Notes: a model not told the origin generated them from the sequence alone. Positions 8,110-16,958 are shown, counted from the stretch's first letter. The stretch: 52,520 nucleotides of DNA from Ga0074130 sp964499485 (GCA_964499485.1 CAZCLF010000015.1:1-52520); one strand, 5' to 3'. Numbers and translations: made by a program.

Positions 8110-9150
8110 ATGAGCACGATCACCCCACAACAAGCGCTTCAGCGTGTCATCGATAGCCGCGAGATTTTTCACGACGAAATGCTGCACCTCATGCGCCAGA
8201 TCATGGCGGGCGAAGTGTCGCCGGTGTTGGTTGCCGCAATCCTGAGTGGCCTGCGCGTCAAGAAAGAAACCATCGGCGAAATTTCTGCCGCCGCCACCGT
8301 GATGCGTGAGCTTGCCACTAAGGTTAACGTGGCCGACAAAACAGGATTTGTCGATGTGGTTGGCACCGGTGGCGATGGCGCACATACTTTCAATATTTCC
8401 ACGGCCTCGATCTTTGTCGTTGCCGCGGCAGGCGGCAAAGTCGCCAAGCATGGCGGGCGCAGCGTGTCGTCCAGTTCCGGCAGTGCTGACGCACTGGAGG
8501 CGCTGGGCGCCAACATCATGCTCAAGCCAGAGCAAGTGGCCGAGAGCATCGAGGCAACCGGCATTGGCTTCATGTTTGCCCCGAACCACCATTCCGCCAT
8601 GAAGAATGTCGCCCCTATCCGCAAGGAAATGGGGGTTCGCACTATCTTCAATATCCTTGGCCCGCTCACCAACCCGGCTGCTGCGCCGAATACGCTGATG
8701 GGCGTGTTCCACCCCGATCTGGTGGGTATTCAAGTCCGCGTCATGCAGCGCCTTGGCGCGGAGCATGTGCTGATCGTTCACGGTAAGGACGGCATGGACG
8801 AAATCTCTCTAGGTGCGGCCACCCTAGTGGGCGAGCTGAAGAACGGTGAAGTCAGCGAATACGAAATTCACCCAGAGGAGCTAGGCTTTGCTATGGCCTC
8901 CAGCCGCAACTTGCGTGTCGCGAATGCTGAAGAATCCAAGGCCATGCTCCTGAGCGCTATCGACGGCAAGCCCAACACGCTGCAAGCTGCGCGCGACATC
9001 GTGACGTTAAATGCAGGTGCGGCTCTCTACACCGCCAACCAAGCCAGCTCGATTGCCGAGGGTGTCAAGCTAGCGCGCGAAGCCATCGCCAGCGGCGCTG
9101 CGCGCGCCAAGGTTGATGCGTTCGTCCAGTTCACCAAGAGATTCAACTAA
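8110..9150 (+). CDS. trpD: Anthranilate phosphoribosyltransferase
   Basis: TrpD transfers the phosphoribosyl group of PRPP to anthranilate. The 346-residue product has the PRPP/Mg-binding loop GTGGDGAHTFNIST (residues 85-98), KHGGRSVSSSSGSAD, and FAPNHHSAMK with PIRKEMGVRTIFNILGP around the anthranilate site. It is a stand-alone TrpD, not the TrpG-TrpD fusion of enterics. It follows trpG by 3 bases and its TAA overlaps the trpC ATG in TAATG, so the block is probably cotranslated. Confidence 0.97.
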   Translation: MSTITPQQALQRVIDSREIFHDEMLHLMRQIMAGEVSPVLVAAILSGLRVKKETIGEISAAATVMRELATKVNVADKTGFVDVVGTGGDGAHTFNISTASIFVVAAAGGKVAKHGGRSVSSSSGSADALEALGANIMLKPEQVAESIEATGIGFMFAPNHHSAMKNVAPIRKEMGVRTIFNILGPLTNPAAAPNTLMGVFHPDLVGIQVRVMQRLGAEHVLIVHGKDGMDEISLGAATLVGELKNGEVSEYEIHPEELGFAMASSRNLRVANAEESKAMLLSAIDGKPNTLQAARDIVTLNAGAALYTANQASSIAEGVKLAREAIASGAARAKVDAFVQFTKRFN

Positions 9151-9938
9151 TGTCCGACATTCTCGACAAGATCATCGCCACCAAGCGTCAAGAGGTACTT
9201 GCCGCTCGGGATGCCAAGCCACTGACGGCTGTTCGTGCCGAGGCACAGGCCCAATCAGCCCCGCGTGATTTTGTCGGCGCGATTCGCAGCAAGATCGCTG
9301 CAGGGCAATCTGCTGTTATTGCCGAGATCAAGAAAGCCAGCCCCTCCAAGGGCGTGCTGCGCGAGGACTTCAAACCCGCCGAGATTGCCGCGGACTATGC
9401 TGCCCATGGCGCCGCTTGCTTGTCGGTGCTGACGGACAAACAGTATTTCCAGGGCGCGCCTGAGTATCTGCAAGCCGCCCGCGCTGCCTGTAATCTGCCC
9501 GTGCTCCGTAAGGACTTCATGATCGATCCGTATCAGGTCTATGAAGCCCGCGCCATGGGGGCTGATGCCATCCTTCTCATCGTGGCTGCCTTGCCTTTAT
9601 CCGCCATGCAGGACATGGAAGCCATTGCGACTGAGCTTGGGCTGGCGGTTTTGGTCGAATGCCATGATGCCAATGAATTGGACGTCGCTCTGCACCTCAA
9701 AACCCCGCTCTTGGGTATCAATAATCGCAATTTGCGCACTTTCGAGGTCAGCCTTGATACCACGCTCAGCCAATTGGGCCGCATTCCGCCTGAGCGCATC
9801 GTGGTGACCGAGTCTGGAATCCTCGCTTCGGCAGATGTGGCAAAAATGCGAACCAATCAGGTGCATGCCTTCCTCGTCGGCGAGGCCTTCATGCGTGCCC
9901 CTAGCCCCGGTCAGGAACTGGCCCGCCTGTTTGGCTGA
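9150..9938 (+). CDS. trpC: Indole-3-glycerol-phosphate synthase
   Basis: TrpC closes the indole ring by decarboxylating carboxyphenylamino-deoxyribulose phosphate. The 262-residue TIM barrel has AEIKKASPSKG with the catalytic lysine, VLRKDFMIDPYQVYEAR with the second catalytic lysine, VECHDANEL, GINNRNL and TESGI. It is monofunctional; the TrpF domain fused in enterics is absent, and trpF, trpB and trpA are not in this window. Its ATG overlaps the trpD stop by one base. It closes the trpEGDC run; no terminator is visible in the 204 bases before the porin gene. Confidence 0.97.
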   Translation: MSDILDKIIATKRQEVLAARDAKPLTAVRAEAQAQSAPRDFVGAIRSKIAAGQSAVIAEIKKASPSKGVLREDFKPAEIAADYAAHGAACLSVLTDKQYFQGAPEYLQAARAACNLPVLRKDFMIDPYQVYEARAMGADAILLIVAALPLSAMQDMEAIATELGLAVLVECHDANELDVALHLKTPLLGINNRNLRTFEVSLDTTLSQLGRIPPERIVVTESGILASADVAKMRTNQVHAFLVGEAFMRAPSPGQELARLFG

Positions 9939-10142
9939 AACCCTCACCAAACCTGCGTTTTGGGCCTGTTGCAAAAAGCCGACAGCGACACCCAATATCT
10001 CCCTCGATAGCCACTTTCTGCTTGGCACCAGCACGGTGCGCCCGGCAGAATAGGTCCATCTTTCCATCAGGGAAGTGCCGGCAGTGCAGTGCTCACCACG
10101 TGGAGACATTGCGCTGCTTTCTAAATCCAAGGAGAAATCTCA

Positions 10143-11255
10143 ATGCAAAAGAAGCTGATCGCTCTGGCAATCGCTGGCCTGTCCAGCACCGCCTTCGCAC
10201 AGTCGAACGTCACCATTTCCGGCGTTCTTAAGGGTGGTTTTGAATCCAACAAGATCTCTGGTGGTGCTATCAACGGCGCACAGCAGCTGATTTCTGACCA
10301 AGCTTCCGCATTCGTGCTGAGCGGTTCGGAAAGCCTGGGCAACGGTCTGTCCGCTATCTTCCGCATCGATAACCGTTTTGGTATCGATGGCGTTGATAAC
10401 GCTAGCAACGTTGGCACCGGTAACACCCACGTTGGTATCAAGAGCGCTACTTTCGGTGAAATCAAGATCGGTACCCAAGATCTGCACTACAACGAAATCG
10501 AGCGTATCGAAGACGGCGCCAAGTCGCTTTCACAGCAATCGATGGTTGGCCGCGGTATCCTGTCGCAAGTTGGCGGCAATCAGTTCGTTGGCGCCGGTAC
10601 CACCCGTTCGAAGAACGTGGTGTTCTGGGATAGCCCGAACTGGAATGGCTTCACCGCCCGCGCTGCTTACAGCACGAACCTGACCGCTGCTGAAACCACC
10701 AACACCTTGAACGCCATCAGCGCTGATCAAGGCAATGGTTACAACCTGGTTGGTCGTTACGAAAATGGTCCAATCAAGGCTGGCGTTAGCTACCTGAAGC
10801 TTGACCAAGCTGGCCTGTCGACCGCTGCTACCGCTGCAGCTGGCGATCACAGCTCGACCCGCGCTTGGGGTGCTTACAAGTTTGGCGCTTTCAACGTCGG
10901 TCTGGCTTACGATACTTCCAAGTTCGAAGCTGAAACCAACGGCCAATACGCAAAGCGTACTGGTTGGGCGATCCCAGTTAGCTACACCACCGGTAACCAC
11001 GGTCTGTACGCTACCTACGGCAAGGTTGGTGATGTAACCACCCAAGCTGGCAAGACCGCTAACAGTGGCGCGAAGCAATGGACCTTGGGCTACGACTACT
11101 CTCTGTCGAAGCGCACTTCCGTTGGTGTTAACTACACCAAGATCGACAACGAGTCCGCTGCTCAATACCGCTTTGCCAACCTGAAGGGTTCGGCTGTTGG
11201 CGCTGCTGGCCAAGACTCTTCGCAACTGTACGCTGGTATCCGCCACGCTTTCTAA
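10143..11255 (+). CDS. General outer-membrane porin (Porin_4 / Gram-negative porin family)
   Basis: This is a trimeric 16-strand type porin that admits small hydrophilic solutes through the outer membrane. The 370-residue product starts with a signal peptide (MQKKLIALAIAGLSSTAFA, cleavage before QSNVTISG) and ends in RHAF, the terminal Phe that the Bam machinery recognises. The middle has the repeated Gly/aromatic strand pattern, with KIGTQDLHYNE and KNVVFWDSPNW in the constriction region typical of betaproteobacterial porins. AAGGAG lies about 6 bases before the ATG. Codon use is strongly biased (GTT, GCT, AAG), which suggests high expression. It is monocistronic, with a strong terminator after it and a long leader of up to 200 bases before it. 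Confidence 0.93.
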   Translation: MQKKLIALAIAGLSSTAFAQSNVTISGVLKGGFESNKISGGAINGAQQLISDQASAFVLSGSESLGNGLSAIFRIDNRFGIDGVDNASNVGTGNTHVGIKSATFGEIKIGTQDLHYNEIERIEDGAKSLSQQSMVGRGILSQVGGNQFVGAGTTRSKNVVFWDSPNWNGFTARAAYSTNLTAAETTNTLNAISADQGNGYNLVGRYENGPIKAGVSYLKLDQAGLSTAATAAAGDHSSTRAWGAYKFGAFNVGLAYDTSKFEAETNGQYAKRTGWAIPVSYTTGNHGLYATYGKVGDVTTQAGKTANSGAKQWTLGYDYSLSKRTSVGVNYTKIDNESAAQYRFANLKGSAVGAAGQDSSQLYAGIRHAF

Positions 11256-11292
11256 GTCGAATTTGACTTAGCTATCGTTGCAAAGCAGTTAG

Positions 11293-11326
11293 AAACGGCC
11301 ACCTTCGGGTGGCCGTTTTGTTTTTG
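11293..11326 (+). terminator. Rho-independent terminator of the porin gene
   Basis: An 11-base-pair stem (AAACGGCCACC against GGTGGCCGTTT) closes a TTCG tetraloop and is followed by a T-rich run (TGTTTTTG). It lies about 40 bases after the porin stop. Confidence 0.92.
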
Positions 11327-11362
11327 TGTTCAGCACGGGGTAACTATGCAAGACCTAATTGT

Positions 11363-11376
11363 TTGATCTCGGTCAA
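11363..11376 (+). promoter_or_regulatory. Upstream FNR/ANR-type box of ompW
   Basis: TTGAT-CTCG-GTCAA differs by one base from the FNR consensus TTGAT-N4-ATCAA. Its centre (11369.5) is 32 bases upstream of a second identical-type box, about -73.5 from the predicted ompW start site. Confidence 0.7.
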
Positions 11377-11394
11377 ATGCTGGGACCAGGCTAC

Positions 11395-11408
11395 TTGATC
11401 CCCGTCAA
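11395..11408 (+). promoter_or_regulatory. Proximal FNR/ANR-type box of ompW
   Basis: TTGAT-CCCC-GTCAA, centred at 11401.5, lies 41.5 bases before a start site predicted at about 11443 from the -10 box below. This is the class II activator position for FNR. Confidence 0.75.
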
Positions 11409-11430
11409 ATGTGCCTCTTCGCGCGCGACG

Positions 11431-11436
11431 TAATCT
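11431..11436 (+). promoter_or_regulatory. -10 box of ompW
   Basis: TAATCT is placed 22 bases after the proximal FNR-type box and 38 bases before the ompW ATG. No -35 hexamer is apparent, as expected when an activator covers that position. Confidence 0.6.
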
Positions 11437-11473
11437 CACCTCACCATCTTTTACATGTGTGAGGTTGATTGAT

Positions 11474-12103
11474 ATGAACAAGCTTTCCCTGCTCGCTACC
11501 CTGGCTGTGTCGGCTGCCGCTACGTTGGGTTCCACTGCGACTTTTGCGCAACAACAAACAGAAGGTAACTGGTTGGTGCGCGTGCGTGCGCTGAGCCTAG
11601 AGCCGGCTGACAAGGCTGATCCGATTTCCGGTGCTGGTGCTGCCAATCGTGTGGGCGTTGAGAACAAGATCATCCCGGAAGTGGATATCAGCTACTTCTG
11701 GACCAAGAACATTGCGACTGAGCTGGTGCTGACCGTGCCGCAACGTCATGACGTGACGTTGGATGGCAGCAAGATCGGCTCATTCAAGCATCTGCCTCCA
11801 TCGCTACTGGTTCAATACCACTTCAATCCTGAAGGCCAGTTCCGTCCTTACGTCGGTGGTGGTATCAACTACACCATCATCGGCAGCGAGAAGCTGGCTA
11901 ATAACATGCAGCTGGAAAACAGCAGTGTGGGTGCTGTGATTCAAGCCGGTTTTGACGTGAAGGTCGACAAGAATCTGTTCATCAACTTTGACGTGAAGAA
12001 GATCCAGCTGCGCTCCGACCTCTACAGCTCGGCCGGTGCCAAGCTGTCGACCCTAAAGCTTGACCCACTGCTGTGGGGTGTGGGTATCGGCTATCGCTTC
12101 TAA
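11474..12103 (+). CDS. ompW: OmpW family outer-membrane protein
   Basis: OmpW is an eight-strand beta barrel with a narrow hydrophobic pore; it is tied to stress, anaerobic growth and uptake of small hydrophobic compounds. The 209-residue product has a signal peptide ending ATFA before QQQTEGNW. The first strand reads WLVRVRALSLEP, a conserved block is PPSLLVQYHF, YVGGGINYTI follows, and the C-terminus WGVGIGYRF ends in Phe. The start is ATG 11474 (MNKLSLLATL) with GAGG 9 bases upstream; the in-frame GTG at 11411 lies upstream of the predicted transcript start and is rejected. Two FNR-type sites in front predict induction when oxygen is low, as known for ompW in enteric bacteria. Confidence 0.93.
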   Translation: MNKLSLLATLAVSAAATLGSTATFAQQQTEGNWLVRVRALSLEPADKADPISGAGAANRVGVENKIIPEVDISYFWTKNIATELVLTVPQRHDVTLDGSKIGSFKHLPPSLLVQYHFNPEGQFRPYVGGGINYTIIGSEKLANNMQLENSSVGAVIQAGFDVKVDKNLFINFDVKKIQLRSDLYSSAGAKLSTLKLDPLLWGVGIGYRF

Positions 12104-12136
12104 GCAGGTTGTTTGAAGTTAAGCCCAGCAACAAAA

Positions 12137-12168
12137 CAAAACGGCTACCTGTAGAGGTAGCCGTTTTT
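12137..12168. terminator. Bidirectional terminator between ompW and rhlE
   Basis: A perfect 10-base-pair stem (ACGGCTACCT at 12141-12150, AGGTAGCCGT at 12155-12164) has an A run before it and a T run after it, so it can end both ompW (plus) and rhlE (minus). Confidence 0.9.
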
Positions 12169-12208
12169 GTATGTACTGCTTAAGGCAAGAGCATCTTGCC
12201 TTGGTAGA

Positions 12209-13699
12209 TTAGGTCTTGCGCGTGAAGCCACCCAGCAAGGCTGCAACCGGGCGCGAGCGGCTGGGCAATTGCGGCTTGGCGGATGTTGCGTTGCCGGCCT
12301 CGGTACTCCGCGACTCATACGGCTTGTTGGGGTCAAAATCCAACTTAGGCAAATGGGCGGCCGCGGCATCCATTTGTGGCGTGCGGCGTGGCAAGTCCTG
12401 TTCAGGACGACGCGGCTTGCGCTCGGTGCGTTCACCACGGTTGTGCTCCTGACGTTCGCCGCTACGCGGCTCATTGCCTCGGGCTTCCGAACGCGGTGCG
12501 CGTTCGCTACGCCCACGCTTTTCTGAGGCAGATGGATCTGGATGCGTGGCAGGTGCCATGTGGTCAAAGCCATCGATGGTGACGCGTTCGATCTTGAGCT
12601 TGATAAGCTTTTCGATGTCAGCAAGGCGGCCAGCTTCCTCAGGTGCAACCAGTGAAGTGGCTTCGCCCTTCTTACCGGCACGTCCGGTGCGGCCGATGCG
12701 GTGCACGTAGTCTTCGGCGGTATGCGGCAATTCGTAGTTGATGACCGTGGGCAGCTCATCAATGTCGATGCCACGCGCCGCAACGTCGGTGGCAACCAGA
12801 ATGCGCACGCGGCCAGCCTTGAAGGCTTCGAGTGCTTCGGTACGCTGTGCCTGGCTCTTGTCACCGTGAATAGCGTCAGCAGTGATCCCTTGCTTGGTCA
12901 GGAAGTGGGCCAGACGGCTAGCGCCGAACTTGGTGCCGCAGAACACCAGCGCTTGCTGCAGATCATTGTGTTGAATGATCCAGTGCAGCAGGCTGCGCTT
13001 AAGATCGGTTGCAACCGGGTGCATGCGGTGGGTAATGGTTTCAGACACCGTATTGCGCTTTGCTACTTCAATCAGCTGCGGCGACTTCAGCATAGTGTCG
13101 GCCAGCTTCTTGATTTCTTCGGAGAAGGTCGCCGAGAACAGTAGGCTTTGACGTTCCTTGGGCAGCAGAGCCAGTACGCGCTTGATGTCCGGGATGAAGC
13201 CCATGTCGAGCATGCGGTCGGCTTCGTCGAGTACCAGCATTTCGACTTGATTGAAATTCACGGTCTTTTGTTGCACGTGGTCGAGCAGGCGGCCCGGTGT
13301 TGCGACGATGATCTCGCGACCTTCCTTAAGCTCGGCGACCTGCGCCTTCATATCCACGCCGCCATAGATACAGGTCGAGCGCAGCGGCAGAAACTTGCTG
13401 TAGGTGACAACGTTTTCATACACCTGCATGGCCAGCTCGCGGGTCGGCGCGAGAATCAGCGCGCGGACGGGGTGCTTGGCCGGCGAGGGGCTGCTATTAG
13501 CGTGACGCGCCAAGCGTTGCAGCAGCGGCAGAGTGAAACCGGCGGTCTTGCCAGTACCCGTTTGGGCACCACCGAGCACATCCTTGCCTTGCAGCACGAT
13601 GGGGATGGCTTGGGCTTGAATCGGGGTGGGCTCGGTGTAGCCGGTCGCTTCGACGGCACGCAACAGTTCGGGGATAAGCCCGAGATCGGAAAAAGACAT
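12209..13699 (-). CDS. rhlE: DEAD-box ATP-dependent RNA helicase, RhlE type
   Basis: DEAD-box helicases unwind short RNA duplexes in ribosome assembly, RNA decay and cold adaptation. The 496-residue product has the Q motif (PTPIQAQAIP, residues 25-34), Walker A AQTGTGKT (45-52), PTRELA, DEAD at 158-161 in VLDEADRMLDMGF, SAT in LFSATF, and HRIGRTGRAG. A basic, disordered tail rich in Arg, Glu and Pro follows from about residue 400. Order and motifs fit RhlE better than DeaD or SrmB. The start is ATG 13699 with AGGAG 7 bases upstream; the in-frame region before it reads unlike the family. A TATAAT at 13880-13885 suggests a leader of about 170 bases. Confidence 0.93.
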   Translation of the reverse strand: MSFSDLGLIPELLRAVEATGYTEPTPIQAQAIPIVLQGKDVLGGAQTGTGKTAGFTLPLLQRLARHANSSPSPAKHPVRALILAPTRELAMQVYENVVTYSKFLPLRSTCIYGGVDMKAQVAELKEGREIIVATPGRLLDHVQQKTVNFNQVEMLVLDEADRMLDMGFIPDIKRVLALLPKERQSLLFSATFSEEIKKLADTMLKSPQLIEVAKRNTVSETITHRMHPVATDLKRSLLHWIIQHNDLQQALVFCGTKFGASRLAHFLTKQGITADAIHGDKSQAQRTEALEAFKAGRVRILVATDVAARGIDIDELPTVINYELPHTAEDYVHRIGRTGRAGKKGEATSLVAPEEAGRLADIEKLIKLKIERVTIDGFDHMAPATHPDPSASEKRGRSERAPRSEARGNEPRSGERQEHNRGERTERKPRRPEQDLPRRTPQMDAAAAHLPKLDFDPNKPYESRSTEAGNATSAKPQLPSRSRPVAALLGGFTRKT

Positions 13700-13879
13700 G
13701 GTGTACTCCTGAATCGGCCTGCCTCGCACACGGGGTGCGGGGTACCGGTTCAGGCAGCGAAACAACTAGGCTGAGAGAAGCAGACAGCGCGGGGCTTCGG
13801 ATGGCGGCGGGGCGAGGACTCGGCGAACCGCGCAGGCTTGCGCTTTGCAATGTTGCCAACCGGCGGGGCAACGCAGTGG

Positions 13880-13885
13880 ATTATA
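13880..13885 (-). promoter_or_regulatory. Candidate -10 box of rhlE
   Basis: On the minus strand the sequence reads TATAAT, about 180 bases before the rhlE ATG and just after the rlmM stop. No strong -35 is visible. If used, it gives rhlE a long GC-rich leader. Confidence 0.45.
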
Positions 13886-13900
13886 CGGCAAGCCGCTGAT

Positions 13901-14998
13901 TTACGTTGGTTTTCTTCGTGACGGGGGCGTGCTGCGACGCAGGTGACCTGTGACTTCTTCGCGGTCATGATACAGCTGACGGAAGGCCAGCGAGTAGGGA
14001 ATACGTGCGCTTTCAAGGCGCTCGGCGATCAATGACTGACACAGCTCGACCTCTTCATAGCGCTTTTTCATCGGCAACTTGAGGTTGAAGATGATTTCGC
14101 TGCAATGCCCGTCCGCCAGCCAAGCTGCCATTAATGCCGCCACCTTGGCGGGTTTCTCGACCATATCGCAGACTAGCCAATGTACGGGTCTGCGTGGCCG
14201 CCAGCTGAAACCATCGACCCGCAAATGTTCGACTTGACCTGTCTCCATAAGCGCTGGCGCGAGTTTGCCGTTATCCACTGCCGTGACTTGCAGGCCATGA
14301 CGTACCAGCACCCACGTCCAGCCCCCCGGCGCTGCACCGAGGTCCACACCGGTAATGCCTTCATGAAGCCGGTCGGCACGTTCATCGGCAGTCAGAAAAA
14401 CACCCAAGGCTTCGGCCAGCTTTTGCGCAGAACGTGAGGGCGCGCCATGAATTGCTTTGAGCCGTGGAATGCCCATCGGCCAAGCTGCACTATTGTCGAT
14501 TGCTGTTACGCCGATATAGGCAGTGGCAGAGTCGAGGAAAAAAATGTGCAGTCGATAGCGGCTCTGGTCGCTGAGAAGGTTTTGCGTGCGTAGCGCTTTC
14601 TCGATATGCGGCTGGAACTTGCGGCAGAAAGCGGAAAGCTCCTTGGCGTCATTCGTATCCGCCGTTTCTAGCCACACCTCAGCAAAGCGCCATCCTGTCT
14701 GTTGAGCGATGACGGCAGCGGCATCAGCGAGTGGTGTGGCGCGGTTGGTGGTGGGTAAGTGCTCGACCAAGGCCACCTGATGAACAATCTGACGCGGGAA
14801 GGTAAACGCTGAAAACTCTAGAAGCCCTTGCAAGCGTTTGGCAGCCATTTGTTCGTAGGGTACGAATAACAGCCAGCCACTGTCAGGCTTGCTTTTGATG
14901 TAACCATCGACACCATTAGCCCCCGCAAAGTGACTAATTTCTTGGGCGCACTCCCGTTCAAAGCCGGGGCGGGAGTAGAGCAATAAGCTTGGATTCAT
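13901..14998 (-). CDS. rlmM: 23S rRNA (cytidine-2498 2'-O)-methyltransferase
   Basis: RlmM methylates the 2'-OH of C2498 in 23S rRNA using S-adenosylmethionine. The 365-residue product has an N-terminal THUMP-like part beginning LLLYSRPGFERECAQE, and a Rossmann methyltransferase domain with the SAM loop GVDLGAAPGGWTW at residues 217-229. VDNGKL, the catalytic Asp in LVCDMVEKP and the lysine in FNLKLPMKKRY follow, fitting the K-D-K-type tetrad of 2'-O-methyltransferases. It ends close to the rhlE promoter region and is co-directional with rhlE and the lipoprotein gene upstream. Identification is firm from the whole-length match in motif order. Confidence 0.93.
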   Translation of the reverse strand: MNPSLLLYSRPGFERECAQEISHFAGANGVDGYIKSKPDSGWLLFVPYEQMAAKRLQGLLEFSAFTFPRQIVHQVALVEHLPTTNRATPLADAAAVIAQQTGWRFAEVWLETADTNDAKELSAFCRKFQPHIEKALRTQNLLSDQSRYRLHIFFLDSATAYIGVTAIDNSAAWPMGIPRLKAIHGAPSRSAQKLAEALGVFLTADERADRLHEGITGVDLGAAPGGWTWVLVRHGLQVTAVDNGKLAPALMETGQVEHLRVDGFSWRPRRPVHWLVCDMVEKPAKVAALMAAWLADGHCSEIIFNLKLPMKKRYEEVELCQSLIAERLESARIPYSLAFRQLYHDREEVTGHLRRSTPPSRRKPT

Positions 14999-15112
14999 GA
15001 GGGTTGAACAAGTAAATCGTTGCCCCTGCGCAGTGCTCGATCAGAGGCCCTTGTTGGGCAGTTACGCAGGGAGGGGGGCCAAGGAGAACACTGTAAAGTG
15101 TTACTGAGCCGA

Positions 15113-15532
15113 TCAGGACTGCTTGCTGGTAGGTTTGTTGCCAACCTTTGATGGGGATGTTTCAAAGGCCTTTTCCGGTGACTTCTCGGTATCGGCAGCG
15201 TCTTCATTGGCAGAGGCCTTGTCTTTGCTGACGTCTGTTTGCTTTGCTTCTGAGGCTTGCGCGAGAGGAACAACGTCAATCTTGTTCTCACGCATGTAGG
15301 CGTCCATGTCGCGCCAACCGTTGTAAATCGCGGCCTTTGAGATCTTTGGGCTTGATCGGTAGCAATCCTCAAGCGCGCGCCCAGCATGACGGCAGGCCCC
15401 ACCTACCGCCTTACCTTCAGCCTCCTGGCGCGCCAAGGTTTGTGCTGGGGTTTCGACGCCCAGCTGATCGCAACCCGAGAGGGTGAGCGCAAACACGAGT
15501 GACAGGGAGGTCAAGGCAAACGATCGTTTCAT
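15113..15532 (-). CDS. Small lipoprotein of unknown function
   Basis: The 139-residue product begins MKRSFALTSLSLVF and has a lipobox LSGC at about residues 18-21, so it should be a membrane-anchored lipoprotein; Asp follows the Cys, which in enterics would favour the inner membrane. The mature part has two cysteines (GGACRHAG and LEDCYRSS), followed by an INGWRDMD-like segment (YNGWRDMDAYM), and ends in a Lys/Ser/Asp-rich disordered tail of about 50 residues. I do not recognise the family. The start is ATG 15532; the much longer in-frame extension upstream is rejected because it lacks a signal peptide. It is divergent from the binding-protein gene. Confidence 0.75.
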   Translation of the reverse strand: MKRSFALTSLSLVFALTLSGCDQLGVETPAQTLARQEAEGKAVGGACRHAGRALEDCYRSSPKISKAAIYNGWRDMDAYMRENKIDVVPLAQASEAKQTDVSKDKASANEDAADTEKSPEKAFETSPSKVGNKPTSKQS

Positions 15533-15724
15533 GGCGAACCTGACTTGCGGGGTGTGAGATGGGCAACAGGCATGCGGATGCATGAATTGTACGGCATGTG
15601 CTCTCGTCTTGCCCGTGCAGGGTGCACTGTCATGAGCGCAGGTGTGGTGTCGGTGTATATTCTCGCTTCCGCGCTTGGTCATTCGGCTGAGTCTTGATGT
15701 CCTGATTTGATGACAGGAGAAGCT

Positions 15725-16954
15725 GTGAAGCATTGGTTCATTGGCGTGAGTTTGGCCGCCACGGTAACACTGGTTGGCGCACAAGAGGTCGTGTTGCGCC
15801 ACAGCCTGCAGGGTAAGGCACTGGATACGCTGGCAACGATGACCCTCAAATTCAATGATGCTCAAAAGGGCAAGGCCAAGATTGTGCTGCAAAACGCCAA
15901 CAGCCTGTCCCCAACGGACAAGGCGCAGCTGCCACACGCGGCGCTGCTCGACCTGGATGAGTCTTCACATTATTTCAGCCAGCGCCCGCGCTTCCTGCCT
16001 TTCCATCAACTCATCAAAGACAGCGGCGAGAAAATTTCTTTCAGCGATTTCTACCCGCAAATTGTGGACGCCGTAGCAGACAGCAGCGGCCGCATGCAGG
16101 CCTTGCCGGCTGGGTTGGCGATCCCTGTCTTGTTCCGCAACAAGGCTTACTTTGCGAAAGCGGGCCTTGATCCAGAGAAAGCCCCAGCGACATGGGCTGA
16201 GGTGCAGTTCATGGCGGGGAAGCTGTTTGATGCGGGCTATCAGTGCCCACTGACCAGCACCTACTTTGCCCGTCTGCATGGTGAAAATGTTGCTACCCAG
16301 CACGGTCAGGGGGTGACCCTCAAGGGTGACAAGGGCGCGCTGAACACACTGATCAACGTGAAGCATCTCGCGCTCTTAACCAGCTGGCAGAAGAGCCGTT
16401 ATTTCCATTACTACGGTCCGCACCGCGAAGCTGAGGACAAGTTCCTCTCGGGTGAGTGCGCGATGATCACCGCTGACAGCACCCTGTTTTCCCGCTTATC
16501 GCCCACCGATGGTGTGCGTGCAGGCGCTTCGGAGCTGCCGTATCACGACGATACCTACACCATGACACCGGAGCGCGTGCTGCCTGAAGGCGCAAGCCTC
16601 TGGACGCTCGCTGGCAAGAAAAAGGATGAGTACAAGGTACTGGCCCGTTTCATCAAATTCTTCCTAGAGCCACAGAACCAGCGAGACTGGGTCAAGAGCA
16701 CGGCCTTTATGCCGATGAGCCGCTCAGCGATGGCTGCGTTACGCGAGGCAGGTGCTTTCTCACCGCGCATTCTTGATTCTGCCGACAAGCGTCTCTCTAA
16801 CGCTCAAAAAGACAGTGGTCTTATCCGCAACGAAGTGTCACGCAGCCGCATGCGTGCCATCCTTGATGAGGAAGTCGAAACGGTGTGGGCGAACAAGAAG
16901 CCGCCAAAGCAAGCGCTTGACGAGGCCATGCAGCGCTACAACTCGGGCAAATAA
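15725..16954 (+). CDS. Periplasmic solute-binding protein, UgpB-like (glycerol-3-phosphate type)
   Basis: Proteins of this group bind glycerol phosphates or sugars in the periplasm and pass them to an ABC importer. The 409-residue product has a signal peptide ending TLVGA before QEVVLRHSL, a typical family 1 binding-protein layout with ALLDLDESSHYF, PAGLAIPVLFRNKAYFAKAG and PATWAEVQ, and the late block GASLWTLAGKKK. I choose GTG 15725: AGGAG lies 5 bases upstream, and a proper signal peptide starts there, whereas ATG 15710 would add a charged tail in front. The ugpQ-like gene starts 4 bases after its stop, supporting a glycerophosphodiester substrate. No permease or ATPase genes follow, so the importer must be elsewhere. 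Confidence 0.85.
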   Translation: MKHWFIGVSLAATVTLVGAQEVVLRHSLQGKALDTLATMTLKFNDAQKGKAKIVLQNANSLSPTDKAQLPHAALLDLDESSHYFSQRPRFLPFHQLIKDSGEKISFSDFYPQIVDAVADSSGRMQALPAGLAIPVLFRNKAYFAKAGLDPEKAPATWAEVQFMAGKLFDAGYQCPLTSTYFARLHGENVATQHGQGVTLKGDKGALNTLINVKHLALLTSWQKSRYFHYYGPHREAEDKFLSGECAMITADSTLFSRLSPTDGVRAGASELPYHDDTYTMTPERVLPEGASLWTLAGKKKDEYKVLARFIKFFLEPQNQRDWVKSTAFMPMSRSAMAALREAGAFSPRILDSADKRLSNAQKDSGLIRNEVSRSRMRAILDEEVETVWANKKPPKQALDEAMQRYNSGK

Positions 16955-16958
16955 ACCG

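Noticed and set aside
7960..8781. Minus-strand frame (273 codons) opposite trpG-trpD
   Set aside because: It is a shadow of two certain genes and has no family resemblance.
10023..10039. Sigma-54-like promoter before the porin (TGGCAC ... GGTGC)
   Set aside because: The GG-to-GC distance is 14 bases, not the 12 needed.
15627..15633. Pho-box half site (CTGTCAT) before the UgpB-like gene
   Set aside because: No second half site follows 11 bases later, so there is no Pho box despite the attractive context.
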